In this document: one piece after another, positions 49,448 through 57,186 of the stretch
How positions within the stretch are numbered: position 1 is the stretch's first letter
How the letters are laid out: the number at the start of each line of letters is the position of its first letter
Assembly (NCBI RefSeq): GCF_042684505.1
Contig: NZ_JBHULT010000012.1
Location: 1-64,000, forward strand
DNA: 64,000 nucleotides
Direction: 5' to 3'
From: Salinimicrobium flavum
GTDB taxonomy: Bacteria; Bacteroidota; Bacteroidia; Flavobacteriales; Flavobacteriaceae
Program-made: the position numbers and the translations under genes
The notes under the pieces: model-generated
What the model was told of the DNA's origin: nothing
The model's database searches: none
Seen by the model: the letters and a program-made list of their open reading frames with translations, nothing else

Positions 49448-50575
49448 CTATCCTTTAATTCTCTTCTTCCTGTTAGTTTCATAATCTTCAAAGATCATCT
49501 CCCCTAATCCTTTCAAACCGGTGAAGAATGCTTTTCCCTGATTTGCCTGGGTAAATTCCCGAACAAACTGCTCCAGGTAAGGATCCCGGGCGATCATAAA
49601 GGTGGTAATTGGGATATGAAGTTTACGGGCCTGGCTGGCTGCATTGTAACATTTCTCTACAATATAAGGGTCCAGCCCCACGCTGTTCTTATAGTAGTTC
49701 CCATCCCTCTCCCTGATGCAGCTTGGTTTCCCATCGGTGATCATGAAGATCTGCTTATTAGTATTGCGTTTTCTGCGAAGGAGGTCCATCGCCAGTTCAA
49801 GTCCGGCCACAGTATTGGTGTGGTACGGCCCTACCCTGAGATAGGGAAGATCTGCAATAGAGATCGCCCAGGCATCATTTCCAAAAACCAGGATATCAAG
49901 GGTATCTTTTGGGTAACGGGTAGTGATAAGTTCTGCAAGAGCCATCGCCACCTTTTTTGCAGGAGTGATACGATCTTCACCATAAAGGATCATACTGTGG
50001 CTAATATCTATCATGAGTACCGTGCTCATCTGGCTTTTATGGTGAGTCTCTTCCACCACCAGGTCATCTTCGGTCATGCTGAAATCATCTGTGCCGTGAT
50101 GGATCTGGGCATTCCGAAGAGATTCGGTCATCGAGATCTTGTCAAGGGAATCGCCGTAATTATAACTTCTGAATTCCCCCGTGTGCTCATCTCCCAGACC
50201 CTGATGTTTTGTAGAATGATTGCCCGAACGGCTTTTTCGCAACCTTCCGAAGATCTGGTCAAGGGCCTGTTGTCGTATGGCCCTTTCGGTCTTGGCCGTG
50301 ATCGCCATTCCCCCTTTTCCATCGGGATCAAATTCTTCTCTGATGTACCCCTTTTTCTTAAGGTCTTCTATAAAATCATCTATACTGTAGTCTTCGTTGG
50401 TAAGTTTATATTCGGCGTCAAGCTGGCGCAGCCATTCTATGGCCTCCTCAAAATCTCCCGAAGTATGGGTAATAAGCTCTTTGAAGATCTCGAAAAGCTT
50501 GTCAAAAGGTGTTTTATTCTCCTCCTCAAACTTCTTAAATACAAACCCTCTCCTCATGCTCTCCTTCTTTTCCAT
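49448..50575 (-). CDS. VWA-domain protein partner of the MoxR-like ATPase
   Basis: 375 residues. N-terminal ~180 residues are helical and charged. The C-terminal von Willebrand A domain has MIDAS motif DISHS (D190-S194), the conserved Thr/Asp turn in ITDGKPS (~residue 290), and TTFMIARDP. It is the first gene of a two-gene operon with the ATPase downstream. Such pairs are compared with ChlD/ChlI and ViaA/RavA. Target unknown. A long opposite-strand frame (49616-50596) exists but shows no sign of being real. Confidence 0.88.
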   Translation of the reverse strand: MEKKESMRRGFVFKKFEEENKTPFDKLFEIFKELITHTSGDFEEAIEWLRQLDAEYKLTNEDYSIDDFIEDLKKKGYIREEFDPDGKGGMAITAKTERAIRQQALDQIFGRLRKSRSGNHSTKHQGLGDEHTGEFRSYNYGDSLDKISMTESLRNAQIHHGTDDFSMTEDDLVVEETHHKSQMSTVLMIDISHSMILYGEDRITPAKKVAMALAELITTRYPKDTLDILVFGNDAWAISIADLPYLRVGPYHTNTVAGLELAMDLLRRKRNTNKQIFMITDGKPSCIRERDGNYYKNSVGLDPYIVEKCYNAASQARKLHIPITTFMIARDPYLEQFVREFTQANQGKAFFTGLKGLGEMIFEDYETNRKKRIKG

Positions 50576-50780
50576 TGTTTAAAGTTAAAGGATTAAAGAG
50601 TTAATCTAAAAAACTCAGCCATCACTTAAAAATAAAGTTATGTTAATTGATCTCTGCGGAGGAATTTTTAACCGTTCCCAGGTCAAAGAAGAGAAATGAG
50701 ACACATTTTTGCAGCTGCTCCGGGACAGAAATCTTTTTCAGCCTGAATAAGACCGAATATCATTCAGAAATGAGAGAATA

Positions 50781-50808
50781 AAAAAAGCGGAAGATATCCT
50801 TCCGCTTC
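50781..50808 (-). terminator. Terminator after the barrel-like gene at 50828
   Basis: AAGCGGAAG/CTTCCGCTT with a five-base loop and an A run on the left that is a T run on the minus strand; 20 bp beyond the stop codon. Confidence 0.85.
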
Positions 50809-50827
50809 ACCATGAAAAAAAGAGATG

Positions 50828-51310
50828 TTAGAAACCAAACTCCACCCCAACATTAACTGAGGCGACATTTACTCCATCCACGTTAATTCCTTCATAGGAA
50901 CCAACGATTCCTATCCCTAAGAACCCAAAGCCCAGTTTTGGCCGGTAAAAGAATCCGCCATCGTTTCCGTCATTCAAACCAATGGCATACCCAAGGTCAG
51001 CACCCAGGAAGACTCCGCCTCCAAGGGTAACCCGCCCGGAAGCTCCCAAAGGCAGGAAATTAAGGTCATCTGGCTCGGTGCCGTCAAGATCTTCGGTAAA
51101 ATAATGGGAGTAGCCTACCATTGGCCCTGCTTTAATTATATCCATCACACTCCAGAAGTATGTAAAATCGGCTCCCATTTTAAAATTTGCACCGTCTTCA
51201 ATATCCCCAACAGGGATCCCTGCATGTATCCCAATTTTGATATCTGTCTGCGCACTGGCAACAGTCAGCATCCCCATGGCTACAGCAATAAAAAAGATAA
51301 TTTTTTTCAT
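50828..51310 (-). CDS. Small outer-membrane beta-barrel-like protein
   Basis: 160 residues with a signal peptide ending near SAQTD (residue ~20). The mature part alternates short amphipathic strands with glycine (IKIGIHAGIPVGD, FLGADLGYAIGL, RPKLGFGFLGIGIVG) and ends in a Phe (GVEFGF), the usual outer-membrane sorting end. It resembles the next three proteins only in general form, not in motif, so it is a more distant member. No known function. Confidence 0.8.
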   Translation of the reverse strand: MKKIIFFIAVAMGMLTVASAQTDIKIGIHAGIPVGDIEDGANFKMGADFTYFWSVMDIIKAGPMVGYSHYFTEDLDGTEPDDLNFLPLGASGRVTLGGGVFLGADLGYAIGLNDGNDGGFFYRPKLGFGFLGIGIVGSYEGINVDGVNVASVNVGVEFGF

Positions 51311-51455
51311 AATCGTCTGAATTAAAGGTTATTACAAACATTAAGTTAGGAATAAAAAACAAATCTGACATGAACCAGGGAAGAAAAATTAGGAAACTAT
51401 TTATTACGGGGGTGAAGGGGAAGTTTTATAAACATTCTAAAAGAAGAAAAATGAC

Positions 51456-51486
51456 AAAAAAAAGCGGAAGATTCCTCTCCCGCTTT
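51456..51486 (-). terminator. Terminator after the barrel gene at 51506
   Basis: AAAGCGG and CCGCTTT pair around a mismatch-rich loop; A run on the left gives the minus-strand T run. Stem is shorter than at neighbouring genes. Confidence 0.65.
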
Positions 51487-51505
51487 ATAGTAATGTTTAA
51501 ATAAT

Positions 51506-52054
51506 TTAGAATTTATATCCAACAGATAATTGGAAAACGCCGTTTTTCGCATCTGTATCAGTAGCAATATCGGTGAGTCCCATGGCATATCTTCCCTGGA
51601 AGAAAACTCCCATTGGTAATTGATATCCCAGACCCAGGGCTGCTCCAAAATCTGTAGACTCTGTTTCCTCTTCCAGGTCTACAGTGATTCCGTCCATTTC
51701 AACTTCAGATACCACATTGAACGCTACATAAGGACCTGCCTCAAGAGACAAACCTTCCGTAACAAAAAACTTAGCCATCACAGGAATTGAAACATAATCC
51801 AGTTTCCATGTAGCTTCTGAATCCTCTGCCCCTTGAGCAGAATAAAGCACTTCCGGTTGGATGGCAAACCTTTCTGAAAGAAGGAATTCAGCCACCAGTC
51901 CTAGATGGAAGGCCGTTCTGCTGTCAATATCCTCTACATCATCTCCAGTCAAAGTTGCAAAGTTTACCCCTGCTTTGGCTCCAAAACTCAAATCCTGCGC
52001 GTTAGCAACACCAGAGAAAGCAACCACTAATAATACCAGTAATAATTTTTTCAT
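51506..52054 (-). CDS. Outer-membrane beta-barrel protein (PorT-type), paralogue 1
   Basis: 182 residues, signal peptide (cut near NAQDL, residue ~20), then FGAKAGVNFATLTGDD, the PorT/outer-membrane beta-barrel (OMP_b-brl_2) signature. RTAFHLGLVAEFLLSERFAIQPEVLYSAQGAE and GYQLPMGVFFQGRYAMGLTDI follow, ending GYKF. It is a close paralogue of the genes at 52767 and 53507. Outer-membrane barrel, function unknown. Has its own terminator. Confidence 0.88.
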   Translation of the reverse strand: MKKLLLVLLVVAFSGVANAQDLSFGAKAGVNFATLTGDDVEDIDSRTAFHLGLVAEFLLSERFAIQPEVLYSAQGAEDSEATWKLDYVSIPVMAKFFVTEGLSLEAGPYVAFNVVSEVEMDGITVDLEEETESTDFGAALGLGYQLPMGVFFQGRYAMGLTDIATDTDAKNGVFQLSVGYKF

Positions 52055-52198
52055 AATTAATAAGTTATTTTAGTTAATGAATTCTAAATTAATAAAATTT
52101 TTAACATGATGAATCATTAGCCTTTAAAAACAGGATATAAATGTCCCTTTAATCGATAAATGGGATGTATTTGGGAAGTTTTGAAGTTATTATTAAGT

Positions 52199-52624
52199 CT
52201 ATTGATCCTTCAAAAGAAAACTCATTATCGCCAGTTCATAACTCTGCAGACCAAAGCCAATGATCACCCCTTTTGCATTAGGAGCAATAAATGAGCGGTG
52301 ACGGTACTCCTCCCTGGAATAGGTATTGGAAATATGAACTTCGACCACGGGAGTTTCAATAGCTTTTACCGCATCCCCTATTCCCACGGAAGTGTGGGTG
52401 TATGCCGCGGCGTTAAGAACTACTCCTTCAAAATTTCCTTCGGCCATGTGTAACTTATCGATAATCTCCCCCTCAATATTTGACTGAAAATATTCCAGTT
52501 CTGCTTCCTGCAGCTTTTCCTGCAGCTTAATGAAGTAGGTAGTGAAATTCTGTTTTCCGTAGATATCGGGTTCCCTACTTCCTAAAAGGTTCAGGTTGGG
52601 GCCATTTATGATCAATAGTTTCAT
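52199..52624 (-). CDS. aroQ: Type II 3-dehydroquinate dehydratase
   Basis: 141 residues, standard length. INGPNLNLLGSREPDIYG carries the catalytic Tyr22 and a conserved Arg, and VEVHISNTYSREEYRHRS has the catalytic His. It dehydrates 3-dehydroquinate in the shikimate pathway. It sits among outer-membrane barrel genes; in other Bacteroidota aroQ lies close to xerD, which is 1.6 kb away here on the other strand. Confidence 0.97.
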   Translation of the reverse strand: MKLLIINGPNLNLLGSREPDIYGKQNFTTYFIKLQEKLQEAELEYFQSNIEGEIIDKLHMAEGNFEGVVLNAAAYTHTSVGIGDAVKAIETPVVEVHISNTYSREEYRHRSFIAPNAKGVIIGFGLQSYELAIMSFLLKDQ

Positions 52625-52718
52625 AGCGTAAATATAAATAATTCCCCATACAAAAAGGTAGATGTCTTTTGGCTCCTTTCACCTGAAATCCCTCACAGGA
52701 AAGGACTCTAAACCACAA

Positions 52719-52747
52719 AAAAGGCGGAAATCAAATTTCCGCCTTTT
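52719..52747 (-). terminator. Terminator after the barrel gene at 52767
   Basis: AAAAGGCGGAAA/TTTCCGCCTTTT, a 12-bp stem with five-base loop, 20 bp past the stop codon; runs of A at left. Confidence 0.87.
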
Positions 52748-52766
52748 ACATCAAGCCTGAACTTAA

Positions 52767-53372
52767 TTAAAATTTATATCCAACCGAAATCTGGAATATG
52801 GAATTTCTGAAATCCGTATCTGTGTAAACATCAGTAAATCCCATTACATATCTGGCCTGAAACATCAATCCCATGGGCAGCTCATAACCCAACCCTAAAG
52901 CACCTCCAAAATCAAATGACTCTGTTTCATCATCTAAATCTACAGTTCCTGATGCTCCATCTATAGAACCATCTGCCTCAGAGTTTACCATGAAAGAAAA
53001 TTGTGGACCAATTTCAAGGCTTAGACCTTCTATGAAATAATATTTTATTAATACAGGAACCGAGATATAATCCAGCTTAAATTCATCGATACTCAATGAC
53101 CCGAAAAATTCATCATCCATGTCAAAATCTGATTTTGCTCCCTGGGAAGAATATAAAACTTCTGGCTGAATTCCGAACTTTTCAGAGAACATAATCTCTG
53201 CGAGCATTCCCAAATGGAAACCGGTCCTTGTTTCTGTTTCCAGAAGGTCGGCATCATCCCCGGAAAAATTCGCGAAATTTAATCCCCCTTTTACCCCGAA
53301 AGATACTTCCTGGGCCTGCATTCCCATGCCTGATACCACAGTTAAGGCAATGATTAGTAAAATTTTTTTCAT
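52767..53372 (-). CDS. Outer-membrane beta-barrel protein (PorT-type), paralogue 2
   Basis: 201 residues with signal peptide (cut near QAQEV, residue ~21). FGVKGGLNFANFSGDDAD, then TRTGFHLGMLAEIMFSEKFGIQPEVLYSSQGAK, LDYISVPVLIKYYFIEGLSLEIGPQFSF, and GYELPMGLMFQARYVMGFTDV show the same fold and order of motifs as the genes at 51506 and 53507. Outer membrane, end GYKF. Function unknown. Confidence 0.88.
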   Translation of the reverse strand: MKKILLIIALTVVSGMGMQAQEVSFGVKGGLNFANFSGDDADLLETETRTGFHLGMLAEIMFSEKFGIQPEVLYSSQGAKSDFDMDDEFFGSLSIDEFKLDYISVPVLIKYYFIEGLSLEIGPQFSFMVNSEADGSIDGASGTVDLDDETESFDFGGALGLGYELPMGLMFQARYVMGFTDVYTDTDFRNSIFQISVGYKF

Positions 53373-53454
53373 AACAATTATTTTTTAGTTACACCTATAA
53401 ATTTAAACCAGATAAAGAGTTAATTTCCTGACATTTATCATCAATATGGGACAT

Positions 53455-53482
53455 AAAAAACGGGGACTTTCGTCCCCGTTTC
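53455..53482 (-). terminator. Terminator after the barrel gene at 53507
   Basis: AAACGGGGAC/GTCCCCGTTT, a perfect 10-bp stem with a TTTC loop, A run on the left, 25 bp past the stop codon. Confidence 0.88.
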
Positions 53483-53506
53483 TCAATATTTATTTCATTG
53501 ATTCTC

Positions 53507-54094
53507 TTAGAAAAGAAATCCTACTCCTGCCTGTACTACAGAGTTTTTGGCATCAACTCCCTCCACATCGTAGATATCTGTAAGTCCGGCATTATAACGC
53601 CCATACAGGAAGAATTTATTGAACTTATAAGACGCGCCCAGTCCAAGGCTCAGGTCGATATCATTCCTGTTATCATTATATAGCTCTCTTTCGGTACTTC
53701 CGAAATCAATTGCTTCCTCCACAACAAAACCTACCTGTGGCCCTGCCTCCAGTGCCAGGCCTCCTAATACATAAAGTTTAGCCATAACCGGTACGGTGAT
53801 GTAATCAAGCTGATGTTCCACATCGTTGTTGTCTTCCCTTCTTACCAGGTCAAACCCCTGGGCAGAATACAGAACCTCAGGCTGAATTGAGAACCTGTCG
53901 GTAACGGGGATCTCAGCCAATAATCCTAAGTGATATCCTGTTCTAGCACTTTCATCGTTGAAATCAGAGAATCCGTCACCAGAGAAAGTGGAGAAGTTCA
54001 CACCACCTTTTGCTCCAAAATAAACGAATTCCTGAGCGGCCATAAAAGTTGTTCCAAACAACATCACCGCAATAAATAAAACTGACTTTTTCAT
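53507..54094 (-). CDS. Outer-membrane beta-barrel protein (PorT-type), paralogue 3
   Basis: 195 residues from the ATG at 54094 (MKKSVLFIAVMLFGTTFMAAQ signal; the frame also allows ATG two codons earlier). FGAKGGVNFSTFSGDGFSD, ARTGYHLGLLAEIPVTDRFSIQPEVLYSAQG, LDYITVPVMAKLYVLGGLALEAGPQVGF, and FFLYGRYNAGLTDIYD are the shared barrel motifs. Ends GVGFLF. A -7 box lies 25 bp upstream. Together with paralogues 1 and 2 it forms a local family. Confidence 0.88.
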   Translation of the reverse strand: MKKSVLFIAVMLFGTTFMAAQEFVYFGAKGGVNFSTFSGDGFSDFNDESARTGYHLGLLAEIPVTDRFSIQPEVLYSAQGFDLVRREDNNDVEHQLDYITVPVMAKLYVLGGLALEAGPQVGFVVEEAIDFGSTERELYNDNRNDIDLSLGLGASYKFNKFFLYGRYNAGLTDIYDVEGVDAKNSVVQAGVGFLF

Positions 54095-54118
54095 AATCAT
54101 AGGTTTTTAGTTCAGGGA

Positions 54119-54126
54119 CAAATGTA
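54119..54126 (-). promoter_or_regulatory. -7 box TACATTTG before the barrel gene at 53507
   Basis: On the minus strand TACATTTG fits TAnnTTTG and lies 25 bp before the ATG at 54094. A -33 TTG was not found. Confidence 0.5.
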
Positions 54127-54196
54127 AGATAGATAGTGTTAAGAAAAACTTAGCTGATATTAAAGGTTTACTAAGCTTAAATATCAAATCATCCCT

Positions 54197-54204
54197 TATA
54201 TTTA
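54197..54204 (+). promoter_or_regulatory. -7-like TATATTTA directly before xerD
   Basis: TATATTTA ends four bases before the GTG start of xerD, a spacing that would put the transcription start on the GTG itself (leaderless). The last base is A instead of G. Confidence 0.35.
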
Positions 54205-54208
54205 GCCT

Positions 54209-55105
54209 GTGAAATGGGAAAACGCATTGCAGGATTACCGCCGGTATCTTAGAATTGAAAGAGGATTATCGGCAAATACCATCGTCAACTATACTTTTGA
54301 TGTAGAGAAACTTGTGCGGTACCTGGAGGAACATGAAATCATTATTTCTCCTTGTGAGATCAAAGACGAGGATATTCAGCAGTTCATCTACCACATTGCA
54401 AAACAGGTCAATGCCCGCACCCGGTCCCGGATCATTTCCGGGCTCCGCAATTTCTTTAGTTACCTGGTTTTTGAAGATTACAGGAAGACTAACCCCCTCG
54501 ACCTTGTGGAATCACCACGGCTGGGAAGAAAGCTTCCCGACACCCTTTCTGTGGAGGAGATCGATGCACTCATAGCTGCCATAGACCTTAGCACCCCCGA
54601 AGGGGAACGCAACAGGGCAATTATAGAAACCCTGTATGGTTGCGGCCTGAGAGTTTCTGAATTGACAGACCTGCGGCTCTCAGACCTCTTCTTTGAAGAA
54701 GGCTTTATTATGGTCACGGGGAAAGGAGAGAAACAACGTTTTGTCCCAATAGCAGATGAAACCCAAAAATATATAAATTTATACCGGCAGCATATACGAT
54801 CCCATATGGACATCCAAAAAGGCTTTGAAGACACTCTTTTTCTAAACAGAAGGGGTAAAAAACTCACCAGGGCAATGATCTTTACCATTATAAAAAGACT
54901 TGCCGGTAACTCTGGCCTCAACAAAAAAGTGAGTCCGCATACTCTCAGACATTCCTTTGCGACCCATTTGCTTGAGAATGGAGCAGACCTCAGAGCAATA
55001 CAGCAGATGCTGGGACATGCCAGCATCACCACAACAGAGATCTATGTGCATATGGACCGTTCGCACCTCAAAAGCATCATGGAGCAGTTCCATCCAAGAC
55101 GGTAA
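54209..55105 (+). CDS. xerD: Tyrosine recombinase XerD
   Basis: 298 residues from a GTG; the frame is closed by TAG at 54203-54205 just upstream, so no other start is possible. N-terminal SAM-like DNA-binding part, then the catalytic domain with all residues: Arg148 (CGLRVSEL), Lys172, His244/Arg247 (HTLRHSFATHLL), His270 (LGHASITTTEIY) and nucleophile Tyr279. It resolves chromosome dimers at dif. This is the normal chromosomal enzyme; no phage genes or att sites are near. Confidence 0.95.
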   Translation: MKWENALQDYRRYLRIERGLSANTIVNYTFDVEKLVRYLEEHEIIISPCEIKDEDIQQFIYHIAKQVNARTRSRIISGLRNFFSYLVFEDYRKTNPLDLVESPRLGRKLPDTLSVEEIDALIAAIDLSTPEGERNRAIIETLYGCGLRVSELTDLRLSDLFFEEGFIMVTGKGEKQRFVPIADETQKYINLYRQHIRSHMDIQKGFEDTLFLNRRGKKLTRAMIFTIIKRLAGNSGLNKKVSPHTLRHSFATHLLENGADLRAIQQMLGHASITTTEIYVHMDRSHLKSIMEQFHPRR

Positions 55106-55186
55106 CTATTAAAGTTCTGCTAAAAGCCCGGTTTTCCTTTCATCTACGTCTTTTCCTGCTTATTTTCAAAAAAAATACCCTGAACA

Positions 55187-56134
55187 ATGAATAAATTGAA
55201 ATTCAAGAACGGTGATGAAATGCCCGCTATAGGTCTGGGAACCTGGAAATCTAAAAAAGGATTGGTAGGAGAAGCTGTCGATATCGCTCTTCATACGGGT
55301 TATCGACACATTGATTGTGCAGCTATCTACGATAATGAGACAGAAATAGGAGAGGCATTTTCCAGGGTGTTTTCTGAAGGAAAGATCAAAAGAGAAGATG
55401 TTTGGATCACCTCAAAGTTATGGAATGACTCCCACAGGAAAGAAGATGTCATTCCTGCCCTTAAAAAAACCCTTAAGGACCTTAATCTTGATTACCTGGA
55501 TCTTTACCTAATTCACTGGCCGGTTGCCTTTATCAAAGGAGTAGGTTTTCCTGAAAATGACCGGGAATACCTTTCCCTGGAGGAGGTTCCGCTTCAGGAA
55601 ACGTGGGAAGGCATGATAGAAGCGAAAAAACAGGGTCTGGTAAAACATATTGGGGTCTCAAATTTTAGTGAGAAAAAGCTGAATGACCTTATTAGTGGTT
55701 CCCCTGAATCCCCTGAAATGAACCAGGTGGAATTGCATCCTTTCCTGCAGCAACATGAACTGCTTGCCTATTGTAAGGAAAATGATATCCATCTTACGGG
55801 ATATTCCCCCCTGGGAAGCAGTGACCGTTCTGATGCCATGAAAGCCGAAAATGAACCGTCTCTTCTGGAAGAACCTGTCATTAAAAGAATAGCTGAAAAA
55901 CATAATGCCTCTCCTGCCCAGGTTTTGATCAATTGGGGGATCAGCAGGGGGACGGCGGTCATACCAAAATCTACTACCAAAGAACATATCATCTCCAATC
56001 TCAAAAGCGATGAATTAAAGCTTACTGAGGATGATCTAAAAAAGATCGCTTCATTAGACCGGCACTTCCGGTACGTTACAGGAGAATTTTTTGAAACCAA
56101 AGGAAATACTTATGAAAACATCTATGATGAATAA
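55187..56134 (+). CDS. Aldo/keto reductase
   Basis: 315 residues, TIM-barrel AKR. GYRHIDCAAIYDNETEIGEAF has the catalytic Asp and Tyr, the Lys is in WITSKLWNDSHR, and the His in LYLIHWPVAF; QVLINWGISRGTAVIPKST binds NADPH. Substrate unknown. It follows xerD after 81 bp, and the next gene starts inside its end by 23 bp. Confidence 0.93.
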   Translation: MNKLKFKNGDEMPAIGLGTWKSKKGLVGEAVDIALHTGYRHIDCAAIYDNETEIGEAFSRVFSEGKIKREDVWITSKLWNDSHRKEDVIPALKKTLKDLNLDYLDLYLIHWPVAFIKGVGFPENDREYLSLEEVPLQETWEGMIEAKKQGLVKHIGVSNFSEKKLNDLISGSPESPEMNQVELHPFLQQHELLAYCKENDIHLTGYSPLGSSDRSDAMKAENEPSLLEEPVIKRIAEKHNASPAQVLINWGISRGTAVIPKSTTKEHIISNLKSDELKLTEDDLKKIASLDRHFRYVTGEFFETKGNTYENIYDE

Positions 56135-56603
56135 ATCACTTCAACCTACTTTTAAACTTTTATTATTATCACTTTTCACTCTTCTGATTGTTTCATCCTG
56201 TAAAGATGAAGAAAGGGAGCTGGAGAATTCTGATGCTTCCCTGGATTCCCTTTCGCAGGAACTGGAACGGTATAAACATCAGGCAGATTCCCTGCAATTA
56301 CTTATAGAGAATGGCGACGAAGCTGCAGAGTATCCGGTTTACTTCGGAAGGGCTTTTGACAGCATTGATAATCCAAAAGCTTTCGTGGAAAATTCCCTTA
56401 GGGAAAAGCCTGATCTAATCCCTCTGGAACCAGTTGTGGGAGGTACTATGGCTTTTAGACAGGTAAATGTACTGACCGAAAACTGGGTACTGGGAATCTA
56501 TGATGACGGCCATATTGAAGGTAAGTCGATCTATAGTTATGAACTGCAGCCAAACGGGGAATTGAAGTTTACCCATATCACCTCCAGGCATCCTGAAGAA
56601 TAG
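56112..56603 (+). CDS. Putative lipoprotein, function unknown
   Basis: 163 residues from the ATG at 56112; ATGs at 56091, 56124 and 56127 are also in frame. Each of the nearer starts gives a lipoprotein signal ending VSSC (Cys at about residue 30). Then an acidic linker, a coiled-coil-like helix (LDSLSQELERYKHQADSLQLLIENGDE), and a small beta-domain. No family recognised. The first bases overlap the end of the aldo/keto reductase gene. Confidence 0.75.
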   Translation: MKTSMMNKSLQPTFKLLLLSLFTLLIVSSCKDEERELENSDASLDSLSQELERYKHQADSLQLLIENGDEAAEYPVYFGRAFDSIDNPKAFVENSLREKPDLIPLEPVVGGTMAFRQVNVLTENWVLGIYDDGHIEGKSIYSYELQPNGELKFTHITSRHPEE

Positions 56604-56753
56604 GATTCAACGATCATTTTTTCCAGGCTCAATCAAAATAACCGGCGCTATCGGCGGAGATTACATAACGTTATAGTTATGATAAACTCGGGAGAAATTC
56701 TACCATTTTTGATATCTTGAGGAACACAAATAATGACATAAATTAAAAAGATT

Positions 56754-57053
56754 ATGAAGACCAACATTCAATTTGTAAACACAGAATCAAAGCTCTCAGC
56801 AGAACAACTTGTTCAGAGGAAATTAGATAAACTCGAAAATAAATTTGACTGGATCATCTCAGCAGATGTTATGTTCAAGGAAGAAAAGTCAACCAACGGA
56901 AAAGGGAAGGTATGCGCCATTGAGATCAGCCTTCCCGGCCCAAAGATCCATGCTTCTTCTAAAGAAGATAGTTTTGAAGCCGCTGCAGCCGAAAGCGTAA
57001 AGGACATTGAAAAGCAGCTTAAGAAACGTAAAGCTGAAATGCAGAGCCACTAA
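56754..57053 (+). CDS. raiA: Ribosome hibernation promoting factor, short HPF/RaiA type
   Basis: 99 residues, the short form. IQFVNTESKLSAEQLVQRKLDKLENKFDWI, followed by VCAIEISLPGPKIHASSKEDSFEAAAAESVKDIEKQLKKRK, is the sigma-54 modulation/ribosome-associated S30AE fold. It binds the 30S decoding centre and blocks translation in stationary phase. Placed downstream of xerD, as in other Bacteroidota, here after two inserted genes. Ends at a very strong terminator. Confidence 0.93.
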   Translation: MKTNIQFVNTESKLSAEQLVQRKLDKLENKFDWIISADVMFKEEKSTNGKGKVCAIEISLPGPKIHASSKEDSFEAAAAESVKDIEKQLKKRKAEMQSH

Positions 57054-57088
57054 TAAAGGTTTATTGTATAAGGAATAAGGAATAATAA

Positions 57089-57132
57089 AAAAGAGGCTGC
57101 CCGAAAATGCGATTTTCGGGCAGCCTCTTTTA
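57089..57132. terminator. Very strong bidirectional terminator between raiA and murA
   Basis: A perfect 20-bp stem beginning AAAAGAGGCTGCCCGAAAAT with a three-base loop, flanked by A and T runs, serves both the plus-strand raiA and minus-strand murA. Confidence 0.9.
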
Positions 57133-57186
57133 ATCTATTTAGTCTTGGCTCTAGTTTCTAGAAGCGCAGCGATCTTGATTCTTCTT

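Noticed and set aside
49616..50596. Long opposite-strand open frame (326 codons) over the VWA gene
   Set aside because: It is a shadow of the VWA gene, has no recognisable motif and is unlike bacterial proteins in composition; the VWA reading has clear MIDAS residues.
54209..55105. Phage or mobile-element integrase
   Set aside because: The XerD sequence and neighbourhood (aroQ, raiA) are those of the chromosomal recombinase, with no att sites or phage genes.
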